Under the pieces are notes generated by a model that had not been told where the DNA came from, ran no database searches, and saw only the letters and a program-made list of their open reading frames with translations. The translations under genes were made by a program, and so were the position numbers. A stretch of DNA of 64,000 nucleotides, from contig NC_134028.1 of the NCBI RefSeq assembly GCF_964204645.1, positions 23,844,153 through 23,908,152 on the forward strand. Direction: 5' to 3'. Below, piece after piece: positions 1-14,000 of this stretch (positions within the stretch are counted from its first letter, which is position 1; each line of letters opens with the position of its first letter). Source of the stretch: Tubulanus polymorphus. Taxonomy: Eukaryota > Nemertea > Palaeonemertea > Tubulaniformes > Tubulanidae.

Positions 1-2307
1 AACCCACGCGCGTACATTTTTCGTTAAAATATCCGTATAGATAAAAAGATAAAATGGGACGAAATGGAAAGCAGTGAATTAATCAAGATAAACCAAACTA
101 AAGACGTAGGGATTTTCAGCATTAGTTCTGACTGTATTAATTCACATTTTGTAGATCGATATGACTTTTAAAAATTGCATTCCATTGTGAACGTATCTTT
201 TCTTCCTTGTTGTTTCGAATTTATTTCGAACTAAATCTATATGCAAATCATCGGATATAATGTATTTTAGAATAACGTTGTCTACTGGACACTTAAGCCT
301 CTGCGGATCTACCATTCATAATGATAAACGATAGTGTTGGCTCTTGTAACAGGTTAGAACCGAGATCCATTTCGCAGCTGAGAGTATTTCGTTACACATA
401 TCAAATATTAGTTACGCAAACCATGTGTCGGACAGAGGCGAAAAAGCTAAGTCGACCGCACAGCTGTATATCCTGTAAGCGAGCAGCAACTGTCACCCAT
501 AACGATCCCCATACCTCCTGAACAAGAACCATATCAAATGAAAATACGTGAAATAAAAACCAGCTCGAACGATGTCCCTATGTTGTGTCGGTTCATAGAG
601 AATGTTTCAGTGAGGACCTCCAACGCTACTGTGCCAACGAGGATTCCAACTTTGGCAAGCGAGGATCCGCCAGGTGCGCTAGTATTGATCGGTCTTCTGC
701 ATTTTGGTTCGAATGAACCTTTCTCTTGAATAAGTCAATCATTTATGGAAGACCAACCACTGATAGAATTGATCAGAGGAAAGAAAATGAATTGAATGTG
801 TATTTTGGCGGGTCATGGATTCGGGAGCCTAAAAATTCAGTTTGAAACTTTCAGTTTGACTTTGACTGAGTGCTTCGTCGGCTCATCTTGCGGGATAGCT
901 GCAGGTGGTGTAGCTATTTAACTCACGAAATATCAGTTTATTAGCTGAATTCAGTATGTTTCTAATATAAAAAAACGGGCGATTCCAGTAAAATTGAAAG
1001 TGCATGATGCGGGGATGAGATTTTTGAATAATCTGATGCATTTCGGATTGAAAGAAATCACTTTTTTTTCCATTCATTAACAGTTAACGGTGTCATCTTC
1101 TTGTCGATATCTGAAATAAAACATATAAATGAATCAGAACGAATCAGGTGTCACCATGGAAATTAACCGATTCTTTGATGACTTAATACAACAAAATAGT
1201 AGTAAAACCCAGATCAGTCACTTCATTGAAATACGTGCGATCATTAATTTCCTCCTGTTTTATCCCTAAAAAACGAAAACTTCAATTATTGTGGATGAGT
1301 CGTCTGTCCTAGGCACATCCGGTTTGCGGTCGTATTGTCGATTTTACTCTTGTAGCAGTTTCAGGACGTTTTGGTGACACTACGTGACGTGTGAAGTTCA
1401 ATGGAAACTTCGGTTCCAAATTTGATCTGGACTGTGTTTCGACAAGACGCCTTTAAATTGAAAATAAACCAACAGATTCAAGCGCTGCTTCAAGCTTCAC
1501 GAAAGGGTATTAAGCTTAGCTTAAACGGATTATTGAATCGATAAACTAAATCAACTCACGTTCTTCAATGCTTAATTGAACAAAACTGACTTCATTTTTT
1601 ACTTTTTTGCTTTATATCAAGATGTTACTTCCTCATGTTCCTCCCACCCTCAAACACTAGCTACATGTATTTCCCACAATTTCTATCCCCAACAAGTTAT
1701 ACAAGAACCTACTACTATAAATCTTACACGGTTAAGATATTGTAATTTGAAGAAACCAAAAAATTCTAGTTCAACTATTTCGCGAAACGGAAGCTTTTTA
1801 ACAACACAACGTGCAGTCCTTCGTCATCTATTCCGAAAACGTTTTTTCATCATGTAAATGATATAAGCAGGTAATCAGGTAAAACTCGTTTTCGATTTGT
1901 TGTCTGTGAGCTTTCGACGCGTCGCTGAACGATGGAAAATTGTCGGAGCACTCACGGAAAAAAGCTGATATGAAATATGCAATAGGCGGCAATGGTAATC
2001 AACGATGTCAGTTTAATGTAGCAATCCAATCAGGACTGTAGTTAGTTCGTGAGAAAGAGCCTCGTTGAACTGGTATAGTGTGTAATAGAAGGGGTACGTC
2101 GTTATGATCGCGAGAATTCCTAATTGAACCCGACATGTCAAACTAATGTTCATTCCCTGGGCCGTAGCCGGTGAATTACAAGAGGATTCTTCACTTTGTA
2201 AGGGTATTGGTCCATTAAAAAAGAAATCGAAATATCTTTACAATCCAGGCTTGACCCTGGAACTTCTCTGCTCACCAGCACCACTGAGTGGAGGTCTGGA
2301 AGTTTGT
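1..2307. other. intergenic, no gene recognised
   Basis: Only short open frames are present, none with a family motif or a convincing pair of splice sites. I see no RNA gene or clear transposon end here. Confidence 0.5.
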
Positions 2308-2514
2308 CTGGTCAGTGTGGTGAAAAGTCAGGTGTGGTGACCAGCCAGGTGTGGTGTTGGTGGGGTGACCAGCCAGGTGTGGTGTTGGTGTGGTGACCAG
2401 TCAGGTGTGGTGACCAGTCAGTGTGGCGACCAGTCAGTGTGGTGACTATAGTTAGGTATGGTGACCACTCAGTTGTGGCAACCAGTCAGTGTGGCGACCA
2501 GTCAGGTGTGGTGA
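2308..2514. repeat. GGTGTGGTGACCAGTCA minisatellite
   Basis: About ten degenerate tandem copies of a roughly 16-20 base G/T-rich unit (core GTGTGGTGACCAGTCA), with longer variants containing GGTGTGGTGTTGGTG. The strand bias of G over C is strong. Open frames through it are by-products of the repeat and not evidence of coding. Confidence 0.85.
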
Positions 2515-5500
2515 CTTTTTATCAATCATTCTCTATTCACGAACACAGTATCACTATCTTTTTTGTCTTTAGAAGAAAATGTGTTGGTAATTATTTGGTT
2601 GTTAGTTCTCTAAAGACAGATTCTTCATGCGCGAAGTTGACAAACTGAGAGTGTTTGTTGTCTCTATATAATAATCATAAGAGCGATTGCATGATTATAA
2701 ACTGACGAACTAATAATGGTTGCGCACGTTATCATCCCGGGACACGGTTACGATTTCCAATTTCTACATAATTATCCTCCTCGATGCATTAGTAACATCA
2801 GGAGTCGAACTTGTGATTTTGGTTGATGGCATCTATTAGGATTTCATGACGTCAATCGGCGGTATATACCCAAGTTAATATTGAAGTAATTAATTCCCAG
2901 TATCGGCTAGCATGATTCAAAGAAGATAATTCATATAATGTAGTGATTATTGTCACAGAGTCGTCCACGACTCATTATCACGATCGTGTTAATTAATCTT
3001 GCTAGAATTGAAACGATCCATGATCTCGATAACAGTATTTGTAAGTAATGAAACGTCTGTATTACGGAGCGTCTTGGACATATTTGTAGAAGTCTCCGAG
3101 TTAGTAACTGGGAATAAATTATTATTATTCTTCTCCGCTGTAACTTATCGTTGAGGTTAACTTTGAATGATAAGCTAGTTTTTTTTTCAGTTAGGGTGAT
3201 AACGAATAACTACTAGCGAGCCTAACGGATCAACGATTGCCATAATTGGAATCCTCGATTGCTATAGAAAGATTGGCGGTTCCAGTAGAACAGGAACTAG
3301 ATTTTGTCCGTCATTCTGACGAAAAAAAAGAATTGCCGTGTTCAAATGCTTTTCAGCAGCAGGAGAAGTAATAGCCCTCGCCCTCAAAACCATGTAAAAT
3401 GTGATGTTCAATCCGGCGAACGTGATACGAGAGTCGAAAATAAAGTTTCAAAATGATGCACGAGTTTGCGTAACGACCATGTTCGCGATGTTATCAATTA
3501 CGGTATGAAGGTAACTGATAAGAACAAAGACGGAAGTCAGTGGTCTTGTCGATGTTGTATCAGTCGTGAGCTTTGACGATGTGACACGTGTATCGAGTGA
3601 TGTTGCCGCGTTCAGGGTCTTTTCGCCGAGGTTGCACCTTGATCATTATTCTCGGTGTCAATTATTTCGAAGTGGTTTTTCATTTATCTCGAGCCAGTAT
3701 TCATACCTCATTATAGACGAAAATATACGCAGCAAACTTTTAAGAATATCATTAAAAGTTTAGGCGTGATTGTATAAGCTGACTCGCCAGGCCAAATTCC
3801 GTAGGCAGCGATTTCTTGATGCCTTAGTTTCTAATGAATGGTCTGAGGCTTAAAATCATTAGGATGAAAGACTATAACGACAAAGAATATTGTAGTAGCT
3901 TATGTAGGTCTAGCGTGGTAAACGTATAGAGTTAGATTGTGTAACGGAGAGGCGTTTTCCAGATCAGAAGAGATACCTAATTTAACGGTTACTGTTGCTG
4001 AATTGCAAGTCACTCGGGATTACTTCATTTTCTGTTCATCCGTCCGAGTTTATGTAGCCGCGTGTTAAACCAAGGTGATCTGTCATCACCATCTATGTTT
4101 TTACCTCTGGTAATTTGTTCTGGTTTACAATCTATTTGGTATCATTCTGTCTCCGAAAAAATGCTGTGGTTTTATCGTTATTGGCTTCTATCTAGATTTG
4201 GTAATATTTGGATCGTTGCTGCTTGTATTCCTTGCATTTGTTTACTTTTATTGTATCCAGTCCCAACTTTTTATGATTTCTGCGGTCTTTTTTCCATTCT
4301 ATATTCCATTTATTACAACAGATATTCCTATAATTCATCTCTAACACGTCGTAACGGTTCTTGTGCTTCTGGAGATGCTGGTCGACATTATATGCCAAGG
4401 TCAACTTCTTTTTGTCAAATACATTGGCGTCAGATGCAAAATATCGGAAGGGAGGACTGTTCTGTTGACCAATAAAATTGTTAAGATCGTACGGAACATA
4501 AGATTGCGAATACGAATGCTGCAAAAAATGCTTATTCTACTGTGAGATACACAATGTAACAGAAAATCCTGGGCTTTGTGGTCTCTAGACGGTTCTAAGG
4601 TCGATATTCTATCCCTTCTCATAAAGACATTAACAATCGTGGTTGTCAGGTCCAGCTACCATTAGGTCACTGAGTTACAGTAGATCATTTTCGGCGTAAT
4701 CTTCGATTAAAGACAATCACTACAGGTTCCATAACAGCGGTGAGTAATTAATGGCCAACTACGCAGGAATATTGCCAGTGTGAGCTCATTTTTCATGACT
4801 CGCTTGTCAGATTCATCGGCAAAGGGTAATCGTCTGGTGTTTACCCACGAATTATTGGTTGTTTGTCGATAAACAGTGTTTAACTTGCCGCTAGTTCAAT
4901 GTTAACAAGCCGGTTAAAGATACTTAGTATCCGTGCGACCAGCCACCGGTCAATCGACTGTTCCCACGGGAATCTATATACGGCCCGATTTGGAACATTA
5001 TTATTAACCCTAGATTACTGTGTCCAGATATTTGATAAACCACAATCGTCAGAAGTGTTTTTAATGAATAACAGGGACTTGGATCATTAGGATACAAAGT
5101 TTTGGGGTAGAACACTCATGGTGACATCGTGTGGGCCGAGTTATAGAAAATTCAACAACGTATGTGTGACTGATTTGATCTCTTCTAAATTTGAACTGAT
5201 TTTAGAACGGTCTAGGGGTTGAGGCGTGAACGAGGCTTAACGTGCTAATGATGACGTTTTATGGCGTGGAGTCCCGTTTTTAATATATTCCTGCAACTCT
5301 GTCAAATAAATATATATTTCCAGAAAAGAATTAAAGCGCTGGGTTTTCAAAGGTATAATACCCTCACAGGTATATCCTACCTGTATTACTATAATTAGCT
5401 TCAACACTCAAATTCTAATTGAGCCGATAATTACAGAGCAGTAAGTTACAAGTGTCAAATAATAATGATCATCGCTGAGTCATGGAGTTCATTTTATCGA

Positions 5501-5655
5501 CGCAGAGAGAATGTTTATCGAGCATTTACCGTTGACAAATAGCCGGTTTCCTCGCGGCAGACGATGTGAGCTGAACGAATATTCCATCGACTTCAAGTAT
5601 TAAATCGAAGATCTTACGCATCATCGCTATACCATCTTACTCAGGCCCGAAGAGT

Positions 5656-5670
5656 GGGGGGGGGGGGGGG
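5656..5670. repeat. homopolymer G15
   Basis: Fifteen consecutive G on the plus strand, flanked by agagt and agatac. It is a simple mononucleotide tract in intergenic DNA and its length is prone to assembly error. Confidence 0.95.
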
Positions 5671-6544
5671 AGATACTTCCGCTCGTGAGAAGAAGAACTA
5701 TACAGGATAATACTTGTTTATTAGATTTTATCATTTACTTTAGACCAACAACGGAAATCGCTCAGATGCAATATCTGAGCATCAAATTCTCAAAGTTTTC
5801 TGGCGGAGTGATTTCCGTTCAATTCTAACCAAAACACCCGCATAATCATGACGATAAGGACCTGGCCTATTCTGTGAATCAAAACCATTCGATAATTCGG
5901 CCAAATCTCTCTTCTTCGCATTTCGCCTTCTAGCAGGCCCAGATTAGGGTTCAGCTAGTTCCTACAAGTGTCACTAGGGAATGGTAAAAACACCGTATCT
6001 TCTTTATTCTCATAGTTATTTTCCCTAAACTTGGTACATAAGCAGTCATGTGGGTCAACGATATGATTTGTGCTGATCCCTAGGTGGCGCTCCTTCAAAA
6101 AAGCGGTACGCAATGAACTGATTTCAGTGAAATTCTTTGCAAACTTCCTAGTACGACACTTAATCCAGCAAGGCAGCAAGGCAGAAACCCGTTATTGCTG
6201 CTTGCAGCTATATTTTGCGTTTTGTGTATTCAGACTGCGGATTCCCTTGCTTCTCGTTCATACATGTCTTCCGTTATCCAAACCCACGTACGCCTGTATA
6301 TGTGTACACACAAATGGTGCCGAGTCCAGATAGTTACCGATCATTAACACAGTACCTGATCCGAATGACATTTGACGCCAAAGACATTCGGTGTCTGTAA
6401 AAACAATTAAAAGTTTAACTGAGATGAGAAGTTGAATTCGTCTATATCAAAGTGGAAATAGACAGACGAGTGAGTCTTGGGTGACAAAATCCTTTTCAAA
6501 CGCTGGTCTATGCCAGATTCTAGTTTCTGCGGAGACGACATTTT

Positions 6545-6561
6545 GTATATATATATATATA
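6545..6561. repeat. short (TA)n microsatellite
   Basis: Eight TA dinucleotides in AT-rich intergenic DNA. Confidence 0.9.
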
Positions 6562-8861
6562 AGTTCTTTTGCTTTCAAGGACTTGGTAAAAAGAGATTTG
6601 AAGCGGAAATCCTACGCCGTAACTTCCTCGGCACGAATTGTCCGTATTTATTGAATTAACTTTCACTTATGGGAATATCGGTATAAACCGCGCAACGCGA
6701 GGTCGAATGACAATGTTTCAGGACGCAAAGCGCGGCTCTGATTCAGTTTAGATGTTTTCTAAAATATCAGGTCATTGATTTCAATATTGTCGCTGGGTGA
6801 ATATTTGTTATTTCCCTCGAGTAAGAGAAAGAAATGCGCGTCTATATAACGTTCGGTTATTCGAGAACAATCCAATATTTACAGGATAGGTTCTATAGTT
6901 TTTAACTGTTCCTCAAATATTTAATTGCTATTGGGAAATTGCGACAGTTTTATTAAATGTTTCATGAAGTGTTTTCACTGTTTGAGAGGTTAGCCGTGTA
7001 TAATGATGTAATTGATATTTCCAGTTTATTCAGAATCGAAGCATGTCGCGCATCGATATTTCAGCGCCTTGTGCGTGTGTAAAATTCCATTTCTTTTTTC
7101 CGTTACAATACTCATGTTGAAAAAAATTTCATTGAGAGTAAATGGAATCAAATTATTCAGACGATAAGATCCAGTAAAAGTTTGGATATTTCCAAATCAA
7201 AGATGAAACGCAAATATATCCCAACTTATTAATTGATTATCCTCTTTTGCTGATTCATTTTAAGCCGCTATACGAGTGTCTCTTAGTTTCAGCGGGGGAG
7301 GGGGAGGAGGAGGGGGCGCGAAAAGAGTTTAGACGAGACTCATTTGGTGGCGCGTTTTTTTTTCTCGTAGTGAAGGTTACTACGATAACAACTATCTTTC
7401 CATCCATCATTAACCGCGTACAAACGCCTACACCCCGTCGAATTGTGTATAGATATCGCCCTGACGGAGCAGATCCATCTTCGCCTAATTCTCTTTCCCC
7501 ACGTGGCTCTGATTTATCCCCGATAGTTTGTATAATTTCTGTTACAAACGGCGACGACGCATTTAAATGGATGTCACGCTAAAAATCCCCGTTAATTCCG
7601 ACCGTAATCCAACTATTTGCCATCGACAAGGTAGCCTGTAATCCGGGGGATAATTGCGCTTGCCGTTCTATTTCCGCGCCATACGCGTTCGTGACGCTAA
7701 CAATCTAACCGATGTGACAAATTCGCTGAATTTTTGACGATCAAATATCTTGTCGTGTCGTCCGTGATTTCTATGAATTTTCAGTAACACGCAGTCCGCA
7801 AGTGTTAGCGCGGGTCTTTGGTTTAATTGACTAGACACACGCAGAGACCAATTTCGCATTGACGACCTCAATTTTTTTTCCTTTGAACTTACGTAATTCA
7901 TCTAATTGATGCCCTGGTTGGTTTTATCATCTTTTGGAGCCACAACCGTAGAAAAGGCTCGGAGGAATATCGACGCATTCTCTAAAACAGGCTAATGCGA
8001 TTGCCCAATCATTGAATTCATCGAAAATGCATGGCGTTCGCAGAAAATAAATCTAAATCTTCACGGAATCCTTCGACAGCTTCTGAACAGAAATCATTAT
8101 CAATTTATTTCAATTTTCGTTGCGCTCAGGTCCCTTAATTTGTCAACATTAAGGCGGATTATGTTGTGGCGAGGTCCCGGGCGCATTGTCTTCGGATGCG
8201 AGAATGCTGCGATATACAGAGAAGTTTGAATTAAATTTTCAGTCGCGGAATAATTTTCACATTTTTTGGCACAATAGACCAATCTTTTTTCAACAGTCAC
8301 TCGTCAGTCGATGAATAAACCATATCGTTGTAAACACCTAATACTGGTTTTTTAACGCTCCAGAAGCCGTGTACGGTCTATCTTTTCGCGTATCAAAATA
8401 GTTTCCAGCATGATCAAAGGCTCGCTGCATTCAATATCCGAGGTCCTTCATTTTTACGTCATTGAATTATAGTTTATAAGTAGATTACTCGAAAAGCCTT
8501 TCATTATCGACGATTTGATTATTTTCCAGTTCAGGATTTTAACGCAGCGTTTCCGTGTTTCCGCTTTGTAGATTTTTTAATCAATTCCAGAAAATCTATC
8601 ACTGCCGTGTGTAAGAAACTTGCTTAAGGACTTAGTGCCAAATGTCAAAAGCGTCATCTACAGTTGGAAAGAACCGTGTAGTTTTTAGTAACTTAAAAGG
8701 ACTAAAACAAAAATGACAATAGCAGCATCCACGCATGGGTTTTTGTCTTAGGTTTGGTGGGTAAAGTGTCGCGTCGCATCTATACTCCCACAGGGAACGT
8801 ATTCGCGATACATCCGTCAGCCTACGTGTCGTCCAAGTTCACTCGTAGAGAAAGGTCCTTA

Positions 8862-8991
8862 TTCACGAAACACCCGTAACTTACGCGTTACCTAAAGGCG
8901 GGCGTAGGTCGGCCTTGCGACGGATTGCGACTCACTGCGACGCGACTCACTGCTACGCGACGCCCGGCTTAAGTTACGGGTGTTTCGTGAA
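8862..8991. mobile_element. 130-bp hairpin MITE with 22-bp inverted ends
   Basis: The left end starts ttcacgaaacacccgtaact and the right end is its exact reverse complement; the perfect arms run 22 bases. The interior is GC-rich with gcgac-type short tandem units, unlike the AT-rich surroundings. There is no coding capacity. Size and symmetric ends fit a miniature inverted-repeat transposable element or foldback element. No target duplication was identified. Confidence 0.75.
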
Positions 8992-10990
8992 CGGTCTCAG
9001 ATCCCGTTCAAAATAATGGTTTTGCAACATGATCAGCATTAAAAGAGAGGGGTGGGTTTGAATCTTCAAATAACGAGGTTAATGGTGAAATCTCATAAAC
9101 GTCTGATGTTTATAAGTGAACGCATTGAAATTTGCATACGTAGTTTATATAACGATAGATATTTTTGGTGATAAAAATGCTATGGATTATATGTGAAAAT
9201 GATGTACGACGTTGTATATAAAGGGTTTATGTCAATAAAAAAATCACAAACGTTCGTTTTGCTATTTATGTAAATATGTCATGAATCCGTGTCCGACGAA
9301 GTATTTACGGCAGTTAGTCTTACCCGTAATTTGTGACACGGAATCCAACTCACGATGCAAGATCGTTATCACGCGCTTGTTAACGGCTAGTTCGTTAGCG
9401 CCAAAGTCTGACCACTCAGTCTCTCAGCTCGACTGGCAATACTTTGATATCCTAACGACAAAAGTCAAGCGATCTATTATCGCAATCCCCCGCAGATATC
9501 AGTTTTTTTTTCACAATGATTCCGAAGGAACCACGCCAACAGCGATGGAAAAAGCAAAATTCCTAATGAAAACTGTTTCATGTTACTACTAGTTTCTATC
9601 CGGTATTCGGTAATCCTCAAATTTCAAGATCTTCCCCGGGAAGAAAACCCACGTCTGAAAAATACAGTTCACTTTTGTAGTCGAAACGATGCCTGGAAGC
9701 AAAGGTTTCCCGACATGCCGCACGAACTAATCAGATAACCGATAATGTTATTTCAATGTCGTAGCCATTAATCGTCGACAAGTCGTGAATTCGCTTATGT
9801 CGACTTCTGACAGACGGTACAATTACAACTGCTTCGCAGAATAAGACACTGGCATTCCGGGCGGAAGTATGAAACATTCTAATTGTTTACGTATTCGTCG
9901 AATCTCAACAAGTGATAAAGAACTTTTAAAAAACAAGTAAAGTCTAGAAAATTGAGCTAATGCGTACTTTGTAACGCTGTAAAAACAATTACAATAAAGG
10001 TTTTTGATACTAGTATGCGTTACTCATGTAAAAGGGGTCGATGTTTACTACGTCATCGATATTGGCGTTTCAAAATAATAATTACCATTGTTTTGATTAT
10101 TATTTTTCGAGGATGTGCAAAGAGCTAGACTGGCAATTCAATTATCGATTTTGGAATCCAAAGTAACTTTATTGATCCTTTATATCATATAATTTATATA
10201 ATATCATTCATTGTCGGCAATATCAAGCAAAATACGTGTTACTTTTCAAGGTGTCAATAAACTTTCAAAGTTAGTTTTCTTGTTTTAAATCAAATTTGTT
10301 TAACAGTCCCTTATTACGCGGTAGATTGCGATAAGCCTTGGTAAGATAGATGTCTTCTCGGTCGGATGCAATAAAGTATTTTCTAATAGATAAGAAACTG
10401 TAAATATAAACGCAACTCGACCAATGTCCGAATATAAGATTATTTGCCGCATATTTTGTTCTGGAATTTTCATTAGATGTTACAGCGGTGAATACCTCGT
10501 ATTTTTAGCGTCGGTATTTTTAGTACGCATGTCTGTGCCGTTCCTTCAGAATTGGTTTACCGAGTACAGTAACATTTCTTTATCGATGAGTGGACAGTAA
10601 TGACCATTGAGATAATGGCTATCGTGAAAATCGAGGCCTTCTATAGCCGTCATTAATGATAGTGTAAGATTCGTATTGACCTCACCGCGGATGAAAGAGA
10701 TCGCAGCGAAATTGATCGCCAGAAAATTAAGAATCTCGCCTAACCTACTGGATAAAAACACATATAGACTCGAAAGTCTGTTTATGATCCAGAGTTTCCT
10801 ATTTCGGCCAGACAATAGCAACATTAATGGTCGCGAGGGGAAGTAGAAAATGTACCGGAACAGAAAAGTCCGTCACACCTCACTCGGCTGGAAGCCGCTA
10901 GTTATTTCCCATGTCTCGAATAAAAAGTGACCCACCTAATCATTGGTACACAACGATGTGTAAGGTACGCTAAAGAACAATAAAAGTTTT
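8992..10990. other. intergenic, nothing recognised
   Basis: A 103-codon frame at 9281-9592 (+) and a 92-codon frame at 10546-10824 (-) have no recognisable family features or splice context. I do not call them genes. Confidence 0.45.
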
Positions 10991-11071
10991 GGCAGCGGTG
11001 GAATTCGAACCCACGCCTATTTCTAGACTGGTGCCTAAAACCAGCGCCTTAGACCGCTCGGCCACGCTACC
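10991..11071 (-). tRNA. tRNA-Leu (anticodon UAG)
   Basis: Reading the minus strand, GGTAGCG at the 5' end pairs with CGCTGCC at the 3' end (one G-U pair) to form a 7-bp acceptor stem. The anticodon arm is CTGGT-TTTAGGC-ACCAG, giving anticodon UAG for CUN leucine codons. A long variable region (TCTAGAAATAGGC) marks a class II tRNA, and the T arm GTGGG-TTCGAAT-TCCAC is intact. It has 81 nt, no intron and no encoded CCA. A TTTT run a few bases past the 3' end on the minus strand would serve as the Pol III terminator. Confidence 0.97.
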
Positions 11072-14000
11072 AATCCATGACAGATTTTCTTTTGTTTGTT
11101 GTTTTTTTTTGTTCATTTGCGCTCATTTAATCTTCGTATATAACCAGTCACGCTTTCCGCGTAATGAATTTGAACTTGTACTTGACTATCACGATATGAA
11201 ATTGTCTTATGGTGGTGATTGATTGATTGTTCTTATTTTGCGTCTCCTCAAGCCCACCACACCTACCGGGTACGTAGTTGGATTGTCGGTCGAATTGTTT
11301 TGTCTTTTTTTTCCAGGCGTACGAAGCACATAATCTTACCCTTTCAACTGTACTACCTGTATTATAACAAAATCATATTCTTGTGAAGAAAAACATTATT
11401 GTAAGCTGCCCTTTTACGAAGATTGATCAGAGAAAGTGATTTTATTTGTTTTCCTTTTTCTTAGCTGACAGCTTGAAAACATGAATATAAATTTAGTCAT
11501 TTCGGGTTATACGGAAATTGGCGGCAAACCGGAAACTGGACAAAAAGCAATGTTTAGTTTTTTTCTAGCGTGTTGATTACTCGACATGCAACTGGGAAAC
11601 CTTAACCGTGAACAGTAGAATCAGAGTCCCACCAGGGTCCGTTTCACAGAATAACTAAGAGTGTCATCAGTCATAATAACTCAAAACTGATGAATCTTCA
11701 AGGAAGCTTTTAGTCGCCTGTAAAACGGGTATCATCAGCATATCGCAGTAATGGCTCCCTGGGAAAATGGCTCCCACGATTTGACAAAATAGGTTCAGAT
11801 GGCGAGATCTTCCACCATCAGTATTTCAGTATATTCCCAATACATCGCCTATACTACAAGACACTCAATCGCCAGATCTCATCGTCTGGATCCCGATGCG
11901 ACACTCCACTTTGGTCTACGATGAATTTTTCTCAGAAGAGACGCGTCTCCCGATTTTTCTATCCTCGGTTATTTTCCATTTAAAAAATGATAACGCAGCC
12001 AATTACAATAAAACGTGTCAAGAACGAACGCCTCAAGTTTCAGTGGTACCCCATTCGCCCATTAGCATAGTGCTTTCCATTATGACCGGCTAATCAACTG
12101 ACAAATGTTATCTTCTCAGAATTTATTTTTCAATAGCAGATAATGTCGTGTAATATTCCATTTTCTGGCTGTTGCTCTTAGATTCTTTGTACAAAATAGA
12201 ATAAGAATTTTCCGTGTCCCTGCATGCTTCCCATCAATTTCTTTATGGCTTTGTACGAAATAGAATATGAATTTTGCGGGTTCTTCCTATCAATTTTTGA
12301 TGATATCATCAGCTATAAATTCTCGACATACCTGATGCGCCTACTACTTAAAAGAAATGCGTATGGAAAAGATCGATTATTGGACAAAGGGAATTCATCT
12401 CGAAAACGAAATGTTTTCTATATTTCTTTGTAATGATTGTTGCATGTTTACTTGAATATGATCCTCTTTGATGGGGTGAAAATGTTTCACGTGGTATCAT
12501 CAAGAGCTTCTGAGGATTTGAACATAACGTACGGTGCACAGGGTGACTGTTTCACTTCCGACTATTACTCACTGAGTATATGTCGTGTTGCATTTTCCGT
12601 CTTTTCCCGCAAATAGAGCGATCATCGATCTTCGATCCAAGCCCCATAGTTCAAATATATTCCGGCATATATTCTCCGTGTGTATCAGGACATCAACCCC
12701 TGCTGCTGCTTCCAGTCCCACTAGTTCAAACATTCCCTCGTTTTATGGAGAGTCAGAATGATATACGCCGCTCATATATCATTACGTGAAGAGCCATCTC
12801 GACCAACTGAATATATTCCCATTAACTCATTTTTAATGCTCTTAAAGATGACTTGTACAACATACGTATTTCTCGTATTGTACGTGAAATTTCTTTCTCG
12901 ACCAGAGATGGTTCGCTCCCAGGCTTTCGGTTACGCAGAAGACGCGTTGAACAGTCAGAACATAAGTTTAAAAAAAAACTATAACAAGTGTCCATGTGTA
13001 ACATAATGATATAAAAGAAATAATACAATGCAAAGGGCATTTGTTATGAGAATGATGGTGATGTATATTATAGCTTTGGAGGTGAGCCAAATACGAAGCA
13101 TGGCTACTTGTTTAAAGAAAATTTACTGCGGCCATCGTTTCACTTTGAATGGAAATCTTTACGACAAGAACTATACTCATTTAGATCTTCTACATGGTGG
13201 CTGATTCGCGTCAAATGCAAAATTTCTGATCTACAAATAAGGGTGCTCGAAAGCGAAATCGCCAAAACAAAGGAAAATGAGACATGTAAACTTGCATTTG
13301 GTTTAATATATTGAACATGATTCTTCTAACGGTAGATTTAGACAGAAATATTTACGAAAAAACACCTCGTCCATTTAGCGAACGAAATGGCTTCGGATCC
13401 ACGCGAGAACGGATTTTCTAATGTTGTTTAATCACCTGCGATATCGGCGACTAATTCCGCGTTAAATTATTCACGTGAACGGAAGTCGACGGCGACGACG
13501 GCGATTGAAACGTGTCACGTGATCGGTTTTGCGCGTCTGATGTGCGACGAACCGGTTTTCCCTCGCGATTAACTACATCAATGTCACGCCTCGAAGGAAT
13601 ATCGGAAGTCGAAAATTGAGAAGCGTTTATCAAACGCTTCAGATGGAAAAAAATGATCAGAAATTTTACAGTTTCCGTTCTATTTGACTGATGTCGTTGG
13701 ATTGTATATACGGCACACGTAGCATTCAAAAACAAAATCCTACATTATTCAATCTAATCTATGAAATCCAACTCTAGGAGCTAGATAGACCGTAGATTGG
13801 CGATAGGAGGAGAGAGACACAAGAAAATAATATATCATTACAAATTGATCATACGAAGCTAAGTTAGGTATAATGGCCACAATCATACGTTGAGAACAGA
13901 AACTCATTATATACATATTTAAAGGTTTTAAACTCAAGAATTTATTGAAAAGTAAAATGATTTTTTTGAACTCTCAGTAGAGGTCATCATCAGATATTGA

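Larger units (their letters stand above)
2515..8861. other. long intergenic stretch, no gene supported
   Basis: No family motif, RNA gene or multi-exon structure could be supported. At about 4192-4475 both strands are open for more than 90 codons, but neither translation looks like a known protein. Simple repeats inside are listed separately. Unrecognised exons of a distant gene cannot be excluded. Confidence 0.45.

Noticed and set aside
2308-2514. CRISPR-like array
   Set aside because: Contiguous degenerate tandem units without unique spacers in a eukaryotic genome; a minisatellite.
2146-2648. Open frames through the GTGTGGTGACC repeats
   Set aside because: Their continuity comes from the repeat unit; there is no start context or domain.
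4062-4524. Overlapping open frames of 137 (+) and 110 (-) codons
   Set aside because: Neither translation resembles a known family, both are interrupted by no splice evidence, and the two are mutually exclusive. Chance open DNA is the simpler reading.
10989-11222. 77-codon plus-strand frame
   Set aside because: It runs through the antisense strand of the tRNA-Leu gene and has no coding features.
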